From Halorhabdus rudnickae (lineage in GTDB: Archaea > Halobacteriota > Halobacteria > Halobacteriales > Haloarculaceae), in NCBI RefSeq assembly GCF_900880625.1, contig NZ_CAAHFB010000001.1:434001-498000 (forward strand): a stretch of DNA of 64,000 nt, given 5' to 3'. The notes under the pieces are model-generated. The model was not told the origin of the DNA, made no database searches, and saw nothing but the letters and a program-made list of their open reading frames with translations. The position numbers and the translations under genes are program-made. Numbering within the stretch: the first letter of the stretch is position 1; each line of letters starts with the position of its first letter. Positions 33,852 to 43,558 of this stretch are shown piece by piece.

Positions 33852-35549
33852 ATGAGTATGTACTGCTATCAGTGTCAGGAGACGATCAGTAACGAGGCGT
33901 GCACCGAGGTCGGTGTCTGTGGCAAGGACGCCGAGACGGCGAACTTACAGGATTTGCTCGTCTGGGAACTGAAGGGGCTTTCCTATCTCGCCGAGGAAGC
34001 CAGAGACGCTGGCATCGTCGAGGAAGATGACCAGGTGTTCGTCGTTGAGAGTCTATTCGCGACGATCACGAACGTCAATTTCGATCCCCAGTGGTTCGAA
34101 AAACAGATCCGCGAGACGTTGGACCGCCGACGAGACCTCCGCGACCGCCTCGAAGCCGAGGTCGGTCCGATTGCGGACGCTTCTCTCCCCGAGGCCGCGA
34201 CCTGGGAGCCCGCGGATGCTGCAGCCATCTACGAGAAGGCCTCCCCCGAGGGGATCGGCGTCCGTTCGACCGACAACGAGGACGTTCGATCGCTCCGGGA
34301 GCTGCTGACCTACGGTATCAAAGGGATCGCGGCCTACGCCGATCACGCCCATGTTCTGGGCGAGCAGAAGGCGGACGTGTTCAATTTCGTCCAGCGGGGT
34401 CTTGCCGCCACCCTGGAGGACAAGACCGTAGACGAGTTGATCGGCCTCGTCTTAGAGTGTGGGGAGGTGGGCGTCGAAGTCATGGAGTCCTTGGACGACG
34501 CCCACACCAGCACCTACGGCCATCCCGAACCGACCGAAGTCGACATCGGGACCCGGGACCGCCCGGCTATCCTCGTCAGTGGCCACGATCTTAAGGACCT
34601 CGAGGAACTCCTCGAACAGACCGAAGGCGAGGGGGTCGACGTCTATACCCACGGCGAGATGTTGCCCGCCCACGCCTATCCTGCCTTCGAGGAGTACGAC
34701 CACTTCGTCGGGAATTACGGCAACGCCTGGTGGCAACAACACGAGGAGTTCGAGGCGTTCAACGGTCCAGTCCTGATGACAACCAATTGCCTGGTCCCGC
34801 CACAGGACTCCTACGCACCCCGGACCTACACGACTGGCGTCGTCCGGTTCCCCGGCCTGCCACACGTCGAGGACCGCGCGGAGGGCCAACCCAAAGACTT
34901 CTCGGCACTCATCGAGCACGCCAAGGAGACCGAGCCGCCAGAGGAAATCGAGACCGGGACGGTTCCGAACGGGTTCGCGCACAACGCCGTCCTCGAACGG
35001 GCCGAGGACATCATCGAAGCCATCGAGGCTGGAGACATCCGCGGATTCGTCGTCATGGGCGGGTGTGACGGTCGCCACCCGGAACGGGAGTACTACACCG
35101 AGATGGCTAAATCCCTGCCCGACGACGTGATCATCCTGACCGCCGGGTGTGCGAAGTACCGCTACAACAAGCTAGGTCTGGGCGACATCGGTGGAATTCC
35201 GCGCGTACTCGATGCCGGCCAGTGCAACGATTCGTACTCGCTGCTGAAAATCGCGATGGAACTTCGGGATGCCCTAGACGTCGAGGACGTCAACGATCTC
35301 CCGATCGCCTACGACATCGCGTGGTACGAGCAAAAGGCTGTCACGGTTCTTCTCGCGCTGCTCAGCCAGGGCGTCGAGGGCATCCGGCTAGGCCCGACCC
35401 TGCCCGCGTTCCTCTCTGATGACGTCATCGACGTGCTGGTCGAGAAGTTCGACATCAAACCGATCGACTCCGTCGAGGCTGACCGCGCAGCCATCCTTGA
35501 GGAACTTGAATCCAGCCCACTGATCGACGCGTCGGCTGCCGCCGACTGA
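33852..35549 (+). CDS. hcp: hydroxylamine reductase / hybrid cluster protein
   Basis: Hybrid-cluster protein of 565 residues. It reduces hydroxylamine in vitro and, from work on bacterial Hcp, nitric oxide to nitrous oxide. The N-terminal cysteine cluster [20 protein letters not shown] then CGK binds the cubane cluster. Hybrid-cluster ligands are in [17 protein letters not shown] segments ([19 protein letters not shown]), [38 protein letters not shown] and [11 protein letters not shown]. Length and all motifs look intact. It is a soluble cytosolic enzyme, apparently transcribed alone, 7 kb from the nitric oxide reductase fragment. Confidence 0.93.
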   Translation: MSMYCYQCQETISNEACTEVGVCGKDAETANLQDLLVWELKGLSYLAEEARDAGIVEEDDQVFVVESLFATITNVNFDPQWFEKQIRETLDRRRDLRDRLEAEVGPIADASLPEAATWEPADAAAIYEKASPEGIGVRSTDNEDVRSLRELLTYGIKGIAAYADHAHVLGEQKADVFNFVQRGLAATLEDKTVDELIGLVLECGEVGVEVMESLDDAHTSTYGHPEPTEVDIGTRDRPAILVSGHDLKDLEELLEQTEGEGVDVYTHGEMLPAHAYPAFEEYDHFVGNYGNAWWQQHEEFEAFNGPVLMTTNCLVPPQDSYAPRTYTTGVVRFPGLPHVEDRAEGQPKDFSALIEHAKETEPPEEIETGTVPNGFAHNAVLERAEDIIEAIEAGDIRGFVVMGGCDGRHPEREYYTEMAKSLPDDVIILTAGCAKYRYNKLGLGDIGGIPRVLDAGQCNDSYSLLKIAMELRDALDVEDVNDLPIAYDIAWYEQKAVTVLLALLSQGVEGIRLGPTLPAFLSDDVIDVLVEKFDIKPIDSVEADRAAILEELESSPLIDASAAAD

Positions 35550-36024
35550 TCATCGCATCGGTAGCGGGCTTTCCTACCCACGCGTTAACTTGGGGATGAT
35601 CGACTGACGCGACCGTAGTGCCCGACTGCGGACTCGCCTTTGCAATCGTGTCACACCGACGACGTGGTTTTGCAATTGCGTCATTGCGAAGTCTGGTTTT
35701 GCACCCCTGTGCGAGGTCAATCACCCCTTCGTTCACTCCACCGTTAAGCGTGCAAAGCTGAGTTACCGGTAAAGATTCGACCGAACCACTATCACAGAGA
35801 CGGTATTGTATATGAATTCGGGGAGATCGCTATCGGAGCAGGTCTACGACGGACGAGAGAATAGTCATACGCTCTGAATCTCGCGCACTGCCGGCTACTC
35901 CACTACCCCCATCTAAATTGACATATCGTCAAAATTCCTGGAGGCGACTTGATAGCCACGAACACGAGCGATCAGTGGCGGAGAACCGACTTCGAGTTTC
36001 AAATTGTCGCCAGTTGATAAGGTA
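35550..36024. other. gene-free stretch after hcp, with short tandem motif
   Basis: There is no gene with convincing composition. At 35639-35712 a motif starting tttgcaat recurs three times about every 29-30 bases (tttgcaatcgtgtca, ttttgcaattgcgtca, ttttgcacccctgtg). The remainder, from 35720, falls in GC content towards the insertion-sequence remnant. Confidence 0.4.
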
Positions 36025-36480
36025 GTGTTTAGTTTAGCGAGTTCCACCATGTTGCGAAATGCTGAAGCCACGTTTCAGCTGTTTGTGGTTCGGCGTGACT
36101 GAAATAGTTTGAAAAAGAAGGTGTTCGACGTTTTACCTCACAAAATATATGTTCGACGCTGTTCCAATTACCGCTGGATTCACCCTGAAATCCGAGCCCT
36201 GCTCGTTGCAGCGCAGCTTGGATATATTGGAATCCAGCGAGGAGAATTACGCAACTTTGCCGTCGTATTCCTTGCGACGCTTCTACAGAATTTTCGATCA
36301 ATTCGCTCATAATCGTCGAATAGAGTCAGTTTATGTGGGAATTCAATTGGGTCCGGATTCGGGCCAGTGAACGTTCGATACTGCTATACAGTGATCCAGA
36401 TCACTACTTCGTCGAGTACAATCTGATTTCGTACTTTCCCGCCAACTGACTGTAGAATGGTTTTCTGCACGCAACGATGG
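36025..36480 (-). mobile_element. decayed IS6-type element, first type
   Basis: The left end gtgtttagtttagcg (36025-36039) is identical to that of the intact element at 55.9 kb. The minus strand encodes LQRAGLGFQGESSGNWNSVE, HIFCEVKRRTPSFSNYF and WLQHFATWWNSLN, the transposase C-terminus. Further upstream, in shifting frames, VQKTILQSVGGK and NQIVLDEVVIW can be read, matching the middle of the intact copy. Many stops and shifts are present; the N-terminal part cannot be followed past about 36480. Confidence 0.75.
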
Positions 36481-36636
36481 ATTGTTTTACAGGACTCCAA
36501 ATACACCAAACATATCGATATACAAAACAATATATAAGAATGATAGTACCGCTGAATTCATTCGAATACAAAGCTCCATCCAGCTGTCGTGGTGTCCGTA
36601 CAAACACCAGGGGGTCTACCACCATCCGGTCGGCGG

Positions 36637-37324
36637 TGTTCAGATAGGGATTGAAGAGTGAGGCGTGGCGTTTTCAACGTGATCTATGCCCGAAAACGCA
36701 CGCCTCAGTGGTAGTATCGACTAGATCGACGCAGAGTTTGTGGAGCGCAAAGCGACACCGCGATTGCTGATGAAGCTCAGTATTCAGTTACATTTTGCTG
36801 GACTATCGCTTTCGAATACTGTTTTGATTCTTGGGGTATTCGGTATCAAATGAGCGCGGTCAACTGTTCATACTTGAGTTAATAAAGCAGATCGACAGCC
36901 GGAAAATAGACAGAGTCCGGATCACGTTGCGGTTGACGAAACAGTGATCCGACTCGATAACGAGCGATACTGGCTGTACGCCGCCATCGATCCAGCCACA
37001 AACGAATTGTTGCATACAGCGCTTGAACCGACGACTAATTCGGTCATCGCTCACGCGTTCTTTCACGAGTTACGTGAGAAACACGACGTTGACAGCACTG
37101 TGTTTCTCATCGACGGATCGCACTCGTTGAAAGACGCCTGCAACCGACACGGCCTCGATTTCAGAGACGAACGCGCTGGAAATCGGGACAGTGTCGAACG
37201 TGTCTTTAATGAGGTAAAACGACGAAAAGATTTGTTCTCAAACTGTTTCAGGATGCCCCTGCAGAAACAGCCGACGATTGGCTCGGATCCTTCGCATTTG
37301 CATGGAACTAGCTCATCTGAACAC
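36637..37324 (+). mobile_element. decayed IS6-type element, second type
   Basis: It is bounded by inverted gtgttcagat (36637-36646) and atctgaacac (37315-37324), 688 bases in all. The plus strand from 36687 reads MPENARLSGSID, then a TAG, IDAEFVERKATPRLLMKLSI, two further TGA codons, and an intact second half: VAVDETVIRLDNERYWLYAA, FLIDGSHSLKDACNRHGL and ERVFNEVKRRKDLF before a frameshift. The DDE residues are visible but no full protein can be made. The transposase is of a different subgroup from the 55.9 kb element. Confidence 0.78.
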
Positions 37325-37434
37325 TATCATCCAGTCGCTGCTGTCGTTGAAGGGGGATGGTCTCAGCCATAGAGCGTCCGAAGTTCTCCCATTCCATTTT
37401 CACGCTTAGCCTAGCCCAGGACATTGTGAACAAC

Positions 37435-37445
37435 GTTTATGAGAC
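37435..37445 (+). promoter_or_regulatory. TATA-like box of the IclR gene
   Basis: acgtttatgag lies 24-34 bases before ATG 37469, compatible with a leaderless transcript. Confidence 0.4.
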
Positions 37446-37468
37446 TGCCCGTCTATTACTGTTACAGA

Positions 37469-38242
37469 ATGGGAGATCCGGCGGACTCGGGGATTCAGTC
37501 CGTAAATATCACTTTGAGTATCATCAAGGTGATACAGCAGCGAGGCAAGGCACGGATTTCGGACCTCGCTGCGGAGTTGGACTACGCAAAGAGCACTATC
37601 TACCAGCATCTTGTTACACTGGAACAGAACCAGCTTGTCACGCGCGAAGGAGAAGCGTTCCGTCTCAGCCTCTCTTTTCTTGAAATTTCTCACGATGTCA
37701 AGCAACAGCAATACAACTATTCCATTATCAAGGAAACTGTGGACGAGCTGGCAAAGGAGACAGGCGAATACGCCCAGTTCGGCAGCGAGGAACACGGCCA
37801 ACTCATCTATGTATACCGCTCGGGCGGTAGTTCGGACATCAACGAACACTTTGACCTCGACATCAAAGAGTCGCTCCACTGTACGGCTCTCGGCAAGGCC
37901 ATACTGGCGTTTATGCCGGAAGAACAGGCTCAGACGATCGTCGCCGAACAGGGACTTGAACGACTGACCGAGAACACGATCACTGACCCGGATATCCTCT
38001 TCGACGAACTCGAGTCGATCCGAGAGAAACGATATGCCGTCGATAACGAGGAATTCGCGACTGGGCTACGGTGTGTCGCAGCACCGGTGATTGAGAATTA
38101 TCGGTACCACAGCGAGGTTCTGGGATCGATCGGCATCTTCGGGCCAGCATCCCGCCTGACGGAGGATCGACTTGAAGGCGAACTGGGTGATCAGGTCAAG
38201 CAGTTCGCGAACCTGATCGAGATCGCCAGCAACACGGGGTAG
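37469..38242 (+). CDS. IclR-family transcriptional regulator
   Basis: A 257-residue IclR-type regulator starting MGDPADSGIQSVNITLSI. The winged helix spans residues 10-75 (IIKVIQQRGKARISDLAAEL, YAKSTIYQHLVTLEQNQLV). The effector domain follows: HGQLIYVYRSGGSSDINEHF, LHCTALGKAILAFMPEEQA, EEFATGLRCVAAPVIEN and GSIGIFGPASRLTEDRL. Haloarchaeal IclR proteins commonly control neighbouring sugar catabolic genes. Here it lies 194 bases before an ABC sugar transporter, so it is probably the regulator of that locus. The upstream open frame to 37439 is not used in this call because a promoter box lies there. Confidence 0.88.
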   Translation: MGDPADSGIQSVNITLSIIKVIQQRGKARISDLAAELDYAKSTIYQHLVTLEQNQLVTREGEAFRLSLSFLEISHDVKQQQYNYSIIKETVDELAKETGEYAQFGSEEHGQLIYVYRSGGSSDINEHFDLDIKESLHCTALGKAILAFMPEEQAQTIVAEQGLERLTENTITDPDILFDELESIREKRYAVDNEEFATGLRCVAAPVIENYRYHSEVLGSIGIFGPASRLTEDRLEGELGDQVKQFANLIEIASNTG

Positions 38243-38436
38243 ATCCCTTTCCAGTCGTAGTCGCTCGTCGATTCGAGGTACCAGTACTACCGGATTCCCG
38301 GACCGGCCTCGCTCACCGAGCGAGATTGAATGCAAAAGCGCCACAGCTACTGGAGCTTGGCGAGTGTCGTTTTACCGCGGAAGCATCAAATCTGCATCAA
38401 AAATTATTTGTTTCCTTAATCTGGCTATACCAACAC

Positions 38437-39210
38437 ATGGGTAATGTAGCCGTAGACATGGCGGACATCAGGAAGTCCTACGGAAGTATCGTCGCACTCG
38501 ACGAGGTGAACCTATCCGTTCGGAGTGGAGAGGTTACGGCCCTGGTCGGTGACAATGGGGCCGGAAAGTCGACGTTGATCAAGTGTCTGTCGGGCGTTCA
38601 CTCGCCCGATAGCGGAACTATCCGAATTCGCGGGGAAGAAGCGTTCATCGACTCCCCAGGGAAAGCGAAGGAGCTGGGAATCGAAACGACCTACCAGGAT
38701 CTCGCCTTGGCGTCGAACTTGAGTGTGGCAAAGAACATCTTCCTCGGGCGCGAGGAGGTGTTGGGTCCGAATCGACTGTTTGGGGTCCTCAACAAGTCGA
38801 AAATGCGCGCACAAGCACAGGAGCTTCTCGAAGACCTCAACATCGGTGACATTGACCCGGACGCACTCGCGGGTGATCTGTCCGGCGGCCAGCGCCAACT
38901 AGTCGCGATCTCTAGAACGCTGCTCACAGACCCTGAAATTGTCATCATGGACGAACCCACGAGCGCGTTATCCGTCGAGGGTGCTACACAGGTCCTCGAT
39001 TTGATTCGGGAGTTACGCGAGCAGGGGATCACCGTCCTGTTGATCTCTCATAATCTCGATCACGTCTTGGACGTAGCCGACCGGATAAAAGTTCTCTATC
39101 AGGGGATGGACGCTGGCGTCCTTGAGAGAGACGTCGCGACCAGAGACGAGATCGTCTCCCGGATGGTCAGTGGTCTTCCCGACCAGCAACCAGAGGACAC
39201 AGTCGCATGA
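38437..39210 (+). CDS. sugar ABC transporter ATP-binding protein (single domain)
   Basis: ATPase subunit of a ribose/galactose-type (CUT2) importer. The start MGNVAVDMADIRKSYG gives 257 residues with Walker A ALVGDNGAGKSTLIKCL, signature LSGGQRQLVAISR and Walker B VIMDEPTSALSVEG plus the H-loop LLISHNLDHV. Classical RbsA proteins are about 500 residues with two such domains; here only one is present and would act as a homodimer. An open frame upstream begins at 38326 but is not conserved-looking. A permease gene follows 69 bases later. Confidence 0.88.
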   Translation: MGNVAVDMADIRKSYGSIVALDEVNLSVRSGEVTALVGDNGAGKSTLIKCLSGVHSPDSGTIRIRGEEAFIDSPGKAKELGIETTYQDLALASNLSVAKNIFLGREEVLGPNRLFGVLNKSKMRAQAQELLEDLNIGDIDPDALAGDLSGGQRQLVAISRTLLTDPEIVIMDEPTSALSVEGATQVLDLIRELREQGITVLLISHNLDHVLDVADRIKVLYQGMDAGVLERDVATRDEIVSRMVSGLPDQQPEDTVA

Positions 39211-39279
39211 AACGAGCCACTCATCGAACGGTAGCCGGGGTACAACTGCGCAAACCGCATCCAGATTCCGTTACAAACA

Positions 39280-40263
39280 ATGTCCGTTTCTGAGACACTC
39301 ACAAACAATACGGCTCTCGATGATGTATCGATTAACAGTGTCAGCCGATACGGACCGATCGTCGGTCTCGTCGGACTGTACGTGTACTTCACGCTCGCGA
39401 CGGATCGGTTTTTGACTGTCGGCAACCAGTTGAACCTGCTCGAACAGGTTTCGATTATCGGTATCCTGGCGACGGGGATGACGTTCGTGATCATCTGCGC
39501 CGAGATCGACCTGAGTATCGCGCAGATGCTGGAGTTCATCGGGTTGTTGATCGCCGGCCTCGCAACCGGGACGGTCCTCGGACAATCGCTCCCGGTACCG
39601 ATCGCTGTGCTGGGCGGCTTCGCCGCCGCGATCGCGCTCGGCGGGATCTCGGGGTACATAACTGCTCGGTTCGACGTCCCCTCGTTCATGACGACCCTGG
39701 CCATGCTGTTTCTCGCGGACGGACTCGGGCAGTTCGTCTCGAATAATCGCCCCATAGGGGGGCTGCCCGAGTCGCTGGTCTGGCTCGGTAGCGAAGCGAC
39801 CTTCGGCATCCCGAACATCGCGCTTACCTTTCTCGTTCTTCTGGCGATCTCGCAGTTCGTGCTTTCGTACACACGGTACGGGCTGTACATCTACGCGGTT
39901 GGAGACAACCGCGAAGCTGCCGAGCGGATGGGGATCAACATCACGGTCATGCGGCTCTCCGTGCTCGTACTTATGGCAGTGTTTACCGTCGTCGGCGCGA
40001 TCGTGACTATGGGCCGTATCTCGATCGCGACCCCGAACATGGGCGCGAACTTCCTGTTGCCACCGATCGCTGCGGTGATTCTCGGCGGCGCGGACCTGTT
40101 CGGCGGTTCCGGAAACATGATCGGGACGCTCATTGGCGTCCTCATCCTCGGTGCGCTCTCCAATGGACTCAACCTCCTCGGTGTTGATCCCGCCGGCCAG
40201 CTCATGGCCCAGGGGATCGTGCTCATGATCGCCGTACTGGTCAACGTCGTCGGCCGCGACTAA
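39280..40263 (+). CDS. sugar ABC transporter permease (RbsC-like)
   Basis: Membrane subunit of the CUT2-type sugar importer, 327 residues. Eight or more hydrophobic segments include GPIVGLVGLYVYFTLATDRF, GMTFVIICAEIDLSIAQML and LTFLVLLAISQFVLSYTRYG. The cytoplasmic coupling loop for the ATPase is YIYAVGDNREAAERMGINI, and LLPPIAAVILGGADLFGGSG is a family landmark. It is downstream of and probably co-transcribed with the ATPase gene, and converges on the binding-protein gene 91 bases further. Confidence 0.9.
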   Translation: MSVSETLTNNTALDDVSINSVSRYGPIVGLVGLYVYFTLATDRFLTVGNQLNLLEQVSIIGILATGMTFVIICAEIDLSIAQMLEFIGLLIAGLATGTVLGQSLPVPIAVLGGFAAAIALGGISGYITARFDVPSFMTTLAMLFLADGLGQFVSNNRPIGGLPESLVWLGSEATFGIPNIALTFLVLLAISQFVLSYTRYGLYIYAVGDNREAAERMGINITVMRLSVLVLMAVFTVVGAIVTMGRISIATPNMGANFLLPPIAAVILGGADLFGGSGNMIGTLIGVLILGALSNGLNLLGVDPAGQLMAQGIVLMIAVLVNVVGRD

Positions 40264-40354
40264 GCCGCCACTATTTTCAAAAAAGCTGTCCTGTCTCCAA
40301 GAAAGTGAGATCGGTCACTGACGACAGACCTGTTCGTTGCGAGGGCCGACCGGC

Positions 40355-41410
40355 TCAGAAGTACTGGTTGAGATAGTCAGAGGCGTTCTCGCCAGTGACT
40401 TCTAGCCCCTCGATCTGCACGGAGTCCTCCAGATCTTCTCCCTCAACCGCCTTGATGCCCATGTCGATCGCGGTACGGATCATCTCTTCAGGGAGCTGTG
40501 CGATCGTGCCGTAGTACTGATTATCGCTGAACAGGTTGACCCACGCCTCTGACCCGTCGATCCCGGTAATCGCGACGTCCTCGAGTTCGGTTCCCGAGAG
40601 AGCCTGGTGGGCGCCGAGTGCCATCAGGTCGTTGTGAGCATAGACACCGTCGATGTCGTCGCCGTAGCGCGTGACGAAGTCTTCCATCACACCGACCGCA
40701 GTCTCAGTCGAGAATTCGCCAGTTTGGCTCCCTAGGACGTTGATCGAATTGTTGTTCACGTACTCCATGCCTCCCTCTTGGCGCTCGTTCGTGACGCTCG
40801 CGCCCTGGGTCCCTTGTAGTTCGACGATGTTGTACTCGTCTTTGCTCTGAGCGTCCTGCATGAATCCGTGCAACAACTCGACCGACCGCCGACCGAGGCT
40901 GACGTTGTCGGAGGCAACGTACGTTGCTGGATCTGCACCGGAGACGTTTCGGTCGACGGCGATGAACGGGACGTCCTGATCGTTCGCCTGCTCGACGGTG
41001 GGTGTGAGGGCCTCAGCACGGATCGGTACGGCCATCATGAAGTCAAGATCGTTTGAGAGTGCCGTCTGCAGATCGGAAATCTGCTCAGACTGTGACCCTC
41101 GAGAGTTGTTGAATGTGCCCGAGAAGTTGTCGCGTTCCTGGACCGCTTCGTTGAACCCATTTTGCATCCGGGCGAAGTAGACGATATTGAGCGACGGGAC
41201 CGATAACGTGCTCTGATAGTCTTGTCCACCTGAATTCCCCTGACTTTCAGTTGTCATTCCCTGATTTTCGGTTGTCATTCCCTGGCTTTCTGTTGTCATG
41301 CTTGGTGACTCCGTAGTCTCGTCCCCATCACCGGCACAGCCAGCCAAGAGTGTTGTGCCTGCCGCTACGCCTGCTGTTATGAATCTACGACGGTTTAGCA
41401 ACTCTGGCAT
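40355..41410 (-). CDS. sugar ABC transporter substrate-binding lipoprotein
   Basis: Periplasmic-binding-protein-like lipoprotein of 351 residues for the adjacent CUT2 transporter. MPELLNRRRFITAGVAAGTT carries a twin-arginine motif with lipobox LLAGC. A linker with three copies of a seven-residue repeat (MTTESQG, MTTENQG, MTTESQG) follows. The sugar-binding fold then runs from LNIVYFARMQNGFNEAVQER through MMAVPIRAEALTPTVEQAND, FIAVDRNVSG and VYAHNDLMALGAHQALSG. It lies on the opposite strand from the permease, tail to tail, and is divergent from the M24-like gene. The start at 41410 is preferred over the longer frame because it gives a proper signal peptide. Confidence 0.9.
   Translation of the reverse strand: MPELLNRRRFITAGVAAGTTLLAGCAGDGDETTESPSMTTESQGMTTENQGMTTESQGNSGGQDYQSTLSVPSLNIVYFARMQNGFNEAVQERDNFSGTFNNSRGSQSEQISDLQTALSNDLDFMMAVPIRAEALTPTVEQANDQDVPFIAVDRNVSGADPATYVASDNVSLGRRSVELLHGFMQDAQSKDEYNIVELQGTQGASVTNERQEGGMEYVNNNSINVLGSQTGEFSTETAVGVMEDFVTRYGDDIDGVYAHNDLMALGAHQALSGTELEDVAITGIDGSEAWVNLFSDNQYYGTIAQLPEEMIRTAIDMGIKAVEGEDLEDSVQIEGLEVTGENASDYLNQYF
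41238..41300 (-). repeat. three 21-base tandem units in the binding-protein linker
   Basis: Units of 21 bases at 41238, 41259 and 41280 (beginning ccctgactttc, ccctgattttc, ccctggctttc) encode three copies of a seven-residue linker (MTTESQG type) right after the lipid-modified cysteine. Copy number is likely to vary between strains. Confidence 0.8.
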
Positions 41411-41499
41411 ACACTGCAAACACTGTATATAGATCATTATAAATCTAATGGTATCCTGTCACCAGGTTTTTTGATACTGACTCTCGTATTCCGGACTTG

Positions 41500-42582
41500 A
41501 TGCCGCTACAGCGACTTGATTCCTACTTGGAAGCGACCGGCCTGGACGCGGTCTGGTTCGGAAGACCGAACAATTTCGCCTGGCTGACCGGCGGTGATAA
41601 TGTTGTCAACCGCGCTGAGCCGGTCGGCGTCGCGGCGGCCGGGTACGACGGGACGACGATGACCGTCGTGACGAACAACATCGAAGCCGACCGACTGCGG
41701 GCGGAAGAACTGGACAGAGACATTCGTATCGAGACATTCGATTGGTACGAGACGGACCTCGCCGACGCGGTCCGCGACGTTAGCCCGACGCCTGCGGGAG
41801 CAGACTTCGACATCCCTGGTTTCGAGGTGATTGATGCGTCGGGTCTCCGCCGTCCACTCACCAACGAACAGATCGTGTCGTATCGAGCGCTCGGTGAAGA
41901 CGCGGCTGCAGCCGTCGAGACCGTGATTTCCGACCTCGATCCGTCCATGACAGAGCGTGAAGTCGCCACACGGCTTCGAACTGAACTCGAAGGGCGCGGT
42001 ATCTCCGGATCAGTTGTTCTCGTCGGTGGCGAACAGCGCGCAGAGGCCTATCGTCACTTTGTCCCGAAAGACGAACCACTGGGCAGGTACGCCCTGCTTT
42101 CGGTCAACGTCAATCGAAACGGCCTGTTTGCTAGCTGTACACGCACTGTCGCGTTCGACCCACCGACCTGGCTAGCAGAGCGGACCCGAAAATCGATGCG
42201 CGTTGAGGCGACTGCGCTGGCGGCGACACAACACGTCGCTTCCAAGGGCGGCACTGCCGGTGATGTCTTCGAGTTCATCCAGGATGCCTACGCTGCGGTG
42301 GGATGGTCCAAAGAGTGGCAGAACCACCACCAGGGTGGCGCAACTGGCTTTGCCGGCCGAGAATGGATCGCAACGCCCGATAGTGAGATGCCCGTCGATC
42401 TGCCGTCAGCCTATGCGTGGAACCCGACGATAAGGGGTGCGAAAAGCGAAGACACGTATCTCGTCACCAAAGACGGGTTCGAACTTCTCACTGGGACAGA
42501 CGCGTGGCCGATGACGACGGTCTCAGCTGTCGGATTCGATGTCGAACTCCCTCGTCACGGTATCTTTCATCGGGAAACGTGA
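41500..42582 (+). CDS. peptidase M24-fold protein lacking metal ligands
   Basis: A 360-residue protein with the creatinase N-terminal domain (VWFGRPNNFAWLTGGDNVVN) and pita-bread C-terminal domain of the Xaa-Pro aminopeptidase/creatinase family. Where metallopeptidases have Asp ligands, it reads SVNVNRNGLFASCTRTVAFD (Asn and Ser instead). The His segment is WQNHHQGGATGFAGREWIA, and the EPG glutamate is replaced in YAWNPTIRGAKSEDTYLVT. So it is probably not a metallopeptidase; creatinase shows that the fold can work without metal. It sits in the sugar locus between the divergent binding-protein gene and the kinase. ATG 41500 is chosen; TTG is one codon earlier. Confidence 0.75.
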   Translation: MPLQRLDSYLEATGLDAVWFGRPNNFAWLTGGDNVVNRAEPVGVAAAGYDGTTMTVVTNNIEADRLRAEELDRDIRIETFDWYETDLADAVRDVSPTPAGADFDIPGFEVIDASGLRRPLTNEQIVSYRALGEDAAAAVETVISDLDPSMTEREVATRLRTELEGRGISGSVVLVGGEQRAEAYRHFVPKDEPLGRYALLSVNVNRNGLFASCTRTVAFDPPTWLAERTRKSMRVEATALAATQHVASKGGTAGDVFEFIQDAYAAVGWSKEWQNHHQGGATGFAGREWIATPDSEMPVDLPSAYAWNPTIRGAKSEDTYLVTKDGFELLTGTDAWPMTTVSAVGFDVELPRHGIFHRET

Positions 42583-42643
42583 CGCTCGGGGAGAACGGTC
42601 ATCCTGCGTAAGAATTAATCACTAACAGGACACACTCAATGGC

Positions 42644-43558
42644 ATGGGTCAAATCCACGTCGCGGGGAGCGTCAACATTGATGTTTCCGTTCAGGTCGAT
42701 AAACGCCCCAAACCGGGAGAGACAGTCGAGGGAGACGATCTTGACTTCGTGCTGGGTGGCAAGGGAGCCAATCAAGCGATTGCGGCGTCCAGGTTGGGTT
42801 CGGCCGTCAGTATGATCGGGAGAGTCGGCACGGACAGGTTCGGTGACGAACTTCTCGAACGGCTCGAACGCGAGAATCTCTCGCTGACGTACCTCCATCA
42901 AGTGGCGGACGAACCGAGTGGGACCGCTCTGATCACGATCGATGCGGACTCCGAGAACTCTATCGTGATCGTCCCCGGAGCGAATGCGGCACTTGCCCCC
43001 GAGGACGTGACAGAGGTCCCTGTCAACGCTGACGACATCGCAGTCTCCCAGTTCGAGATTCCACAGCTGACGATCCGGGCGTTCTTCGAGCGGGCACGTG
43101 ATGCGGGCGCGACAACGATCCTCAACCCGGCACCGGCCGATGAGTTCCGTGAACCGATCCTACCGCTCGTAGACTACCTCGTCGTCAACGAGACGGAGAC
43201 ATTGTCTTACAGCGATATCGACCACCAATTGCCATTGACGACGGCCCAAATAATCGAAACGTGTGAGAACCTGCGCGCCCACGACAGTCAGGTATTGGTA
43301 GTTACGCGCGGCGATGACGGAGTGCTGGCGAGTACGCCGACAGAGACGATCACTCTGGATGCACACCCAGTCGAGCCGGTCGACACGACGGGTGCTGGAG
43401 ATGCCTTCGTCGGCGCGTTCGCGACGGCACTAGATGACAAAAAACGTCTCAAAGACGCCCTCGAATGGGCAAACGCCGCAGGTGCCGCCGCGACGACAAC
43501 CAAGGGAGCGTCGTCCTCGCTGCCGACGCCAACCGAGATACAGCAACTTATCCCCTGA
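42644..43558 (+). CDS. rbsK: ribokinase-like PfkB-family sugar kinase
   Basis: A 304-residue kinase of the ribokinase subgroup. GQIHVAGSVNIDVSVQVDKR opens the fold; signature 1 is FVLGGKGANQAIAASRLG near residue 40, NPAPADEF and VVNETETLSY lie in the middle, and signature 2 is VEPVDTTGAGDAFVGAFATA with the catalytic Asp near residue 253. The sequence fits ribokinase better than fructokinases, and the adjacent CUT2 transporter supports ribose or a nucleoside-derived pentose as substrate; this remains inference. It is 61 bases after the M24-like gene on the same strand. Confidence 0.85.
   Translation: MGQIHVAGSVNIDVSVQVDKRPKPGETVEGDDLDFVLGGKGANQAIAASRLGSAVSMIGRVGTDRFGDELLERLERENLSLTYLHQVADEPSGTALITIDADSENSIVIVPGANAALAPEDVTEVPVNADDIAVSQFEIPQLTIRAFFERARDAGATTILNPAPADEFREPILPLVDYLVVNETETLSYSDIDHQLPLTTAQIIETCENLRAHDSQVLVVTRGDDGVLASTPTETITLDAHPVEPVDTTGAGDAFVGAFATALDDKKRLKDALEWANAAGAAATTTKGASSSLPTPTEIQQLIP

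Noticed and set aside
33643..33855. 70-codon frame before hcp
   Set aside because: Arg/Gln-rich translation with no protein character, overlapping the hcp start.
35639..35712. CRISPR-like array
   Set aside because: Only three degenerate copies with spacers of about 15 bases and no cas genes.
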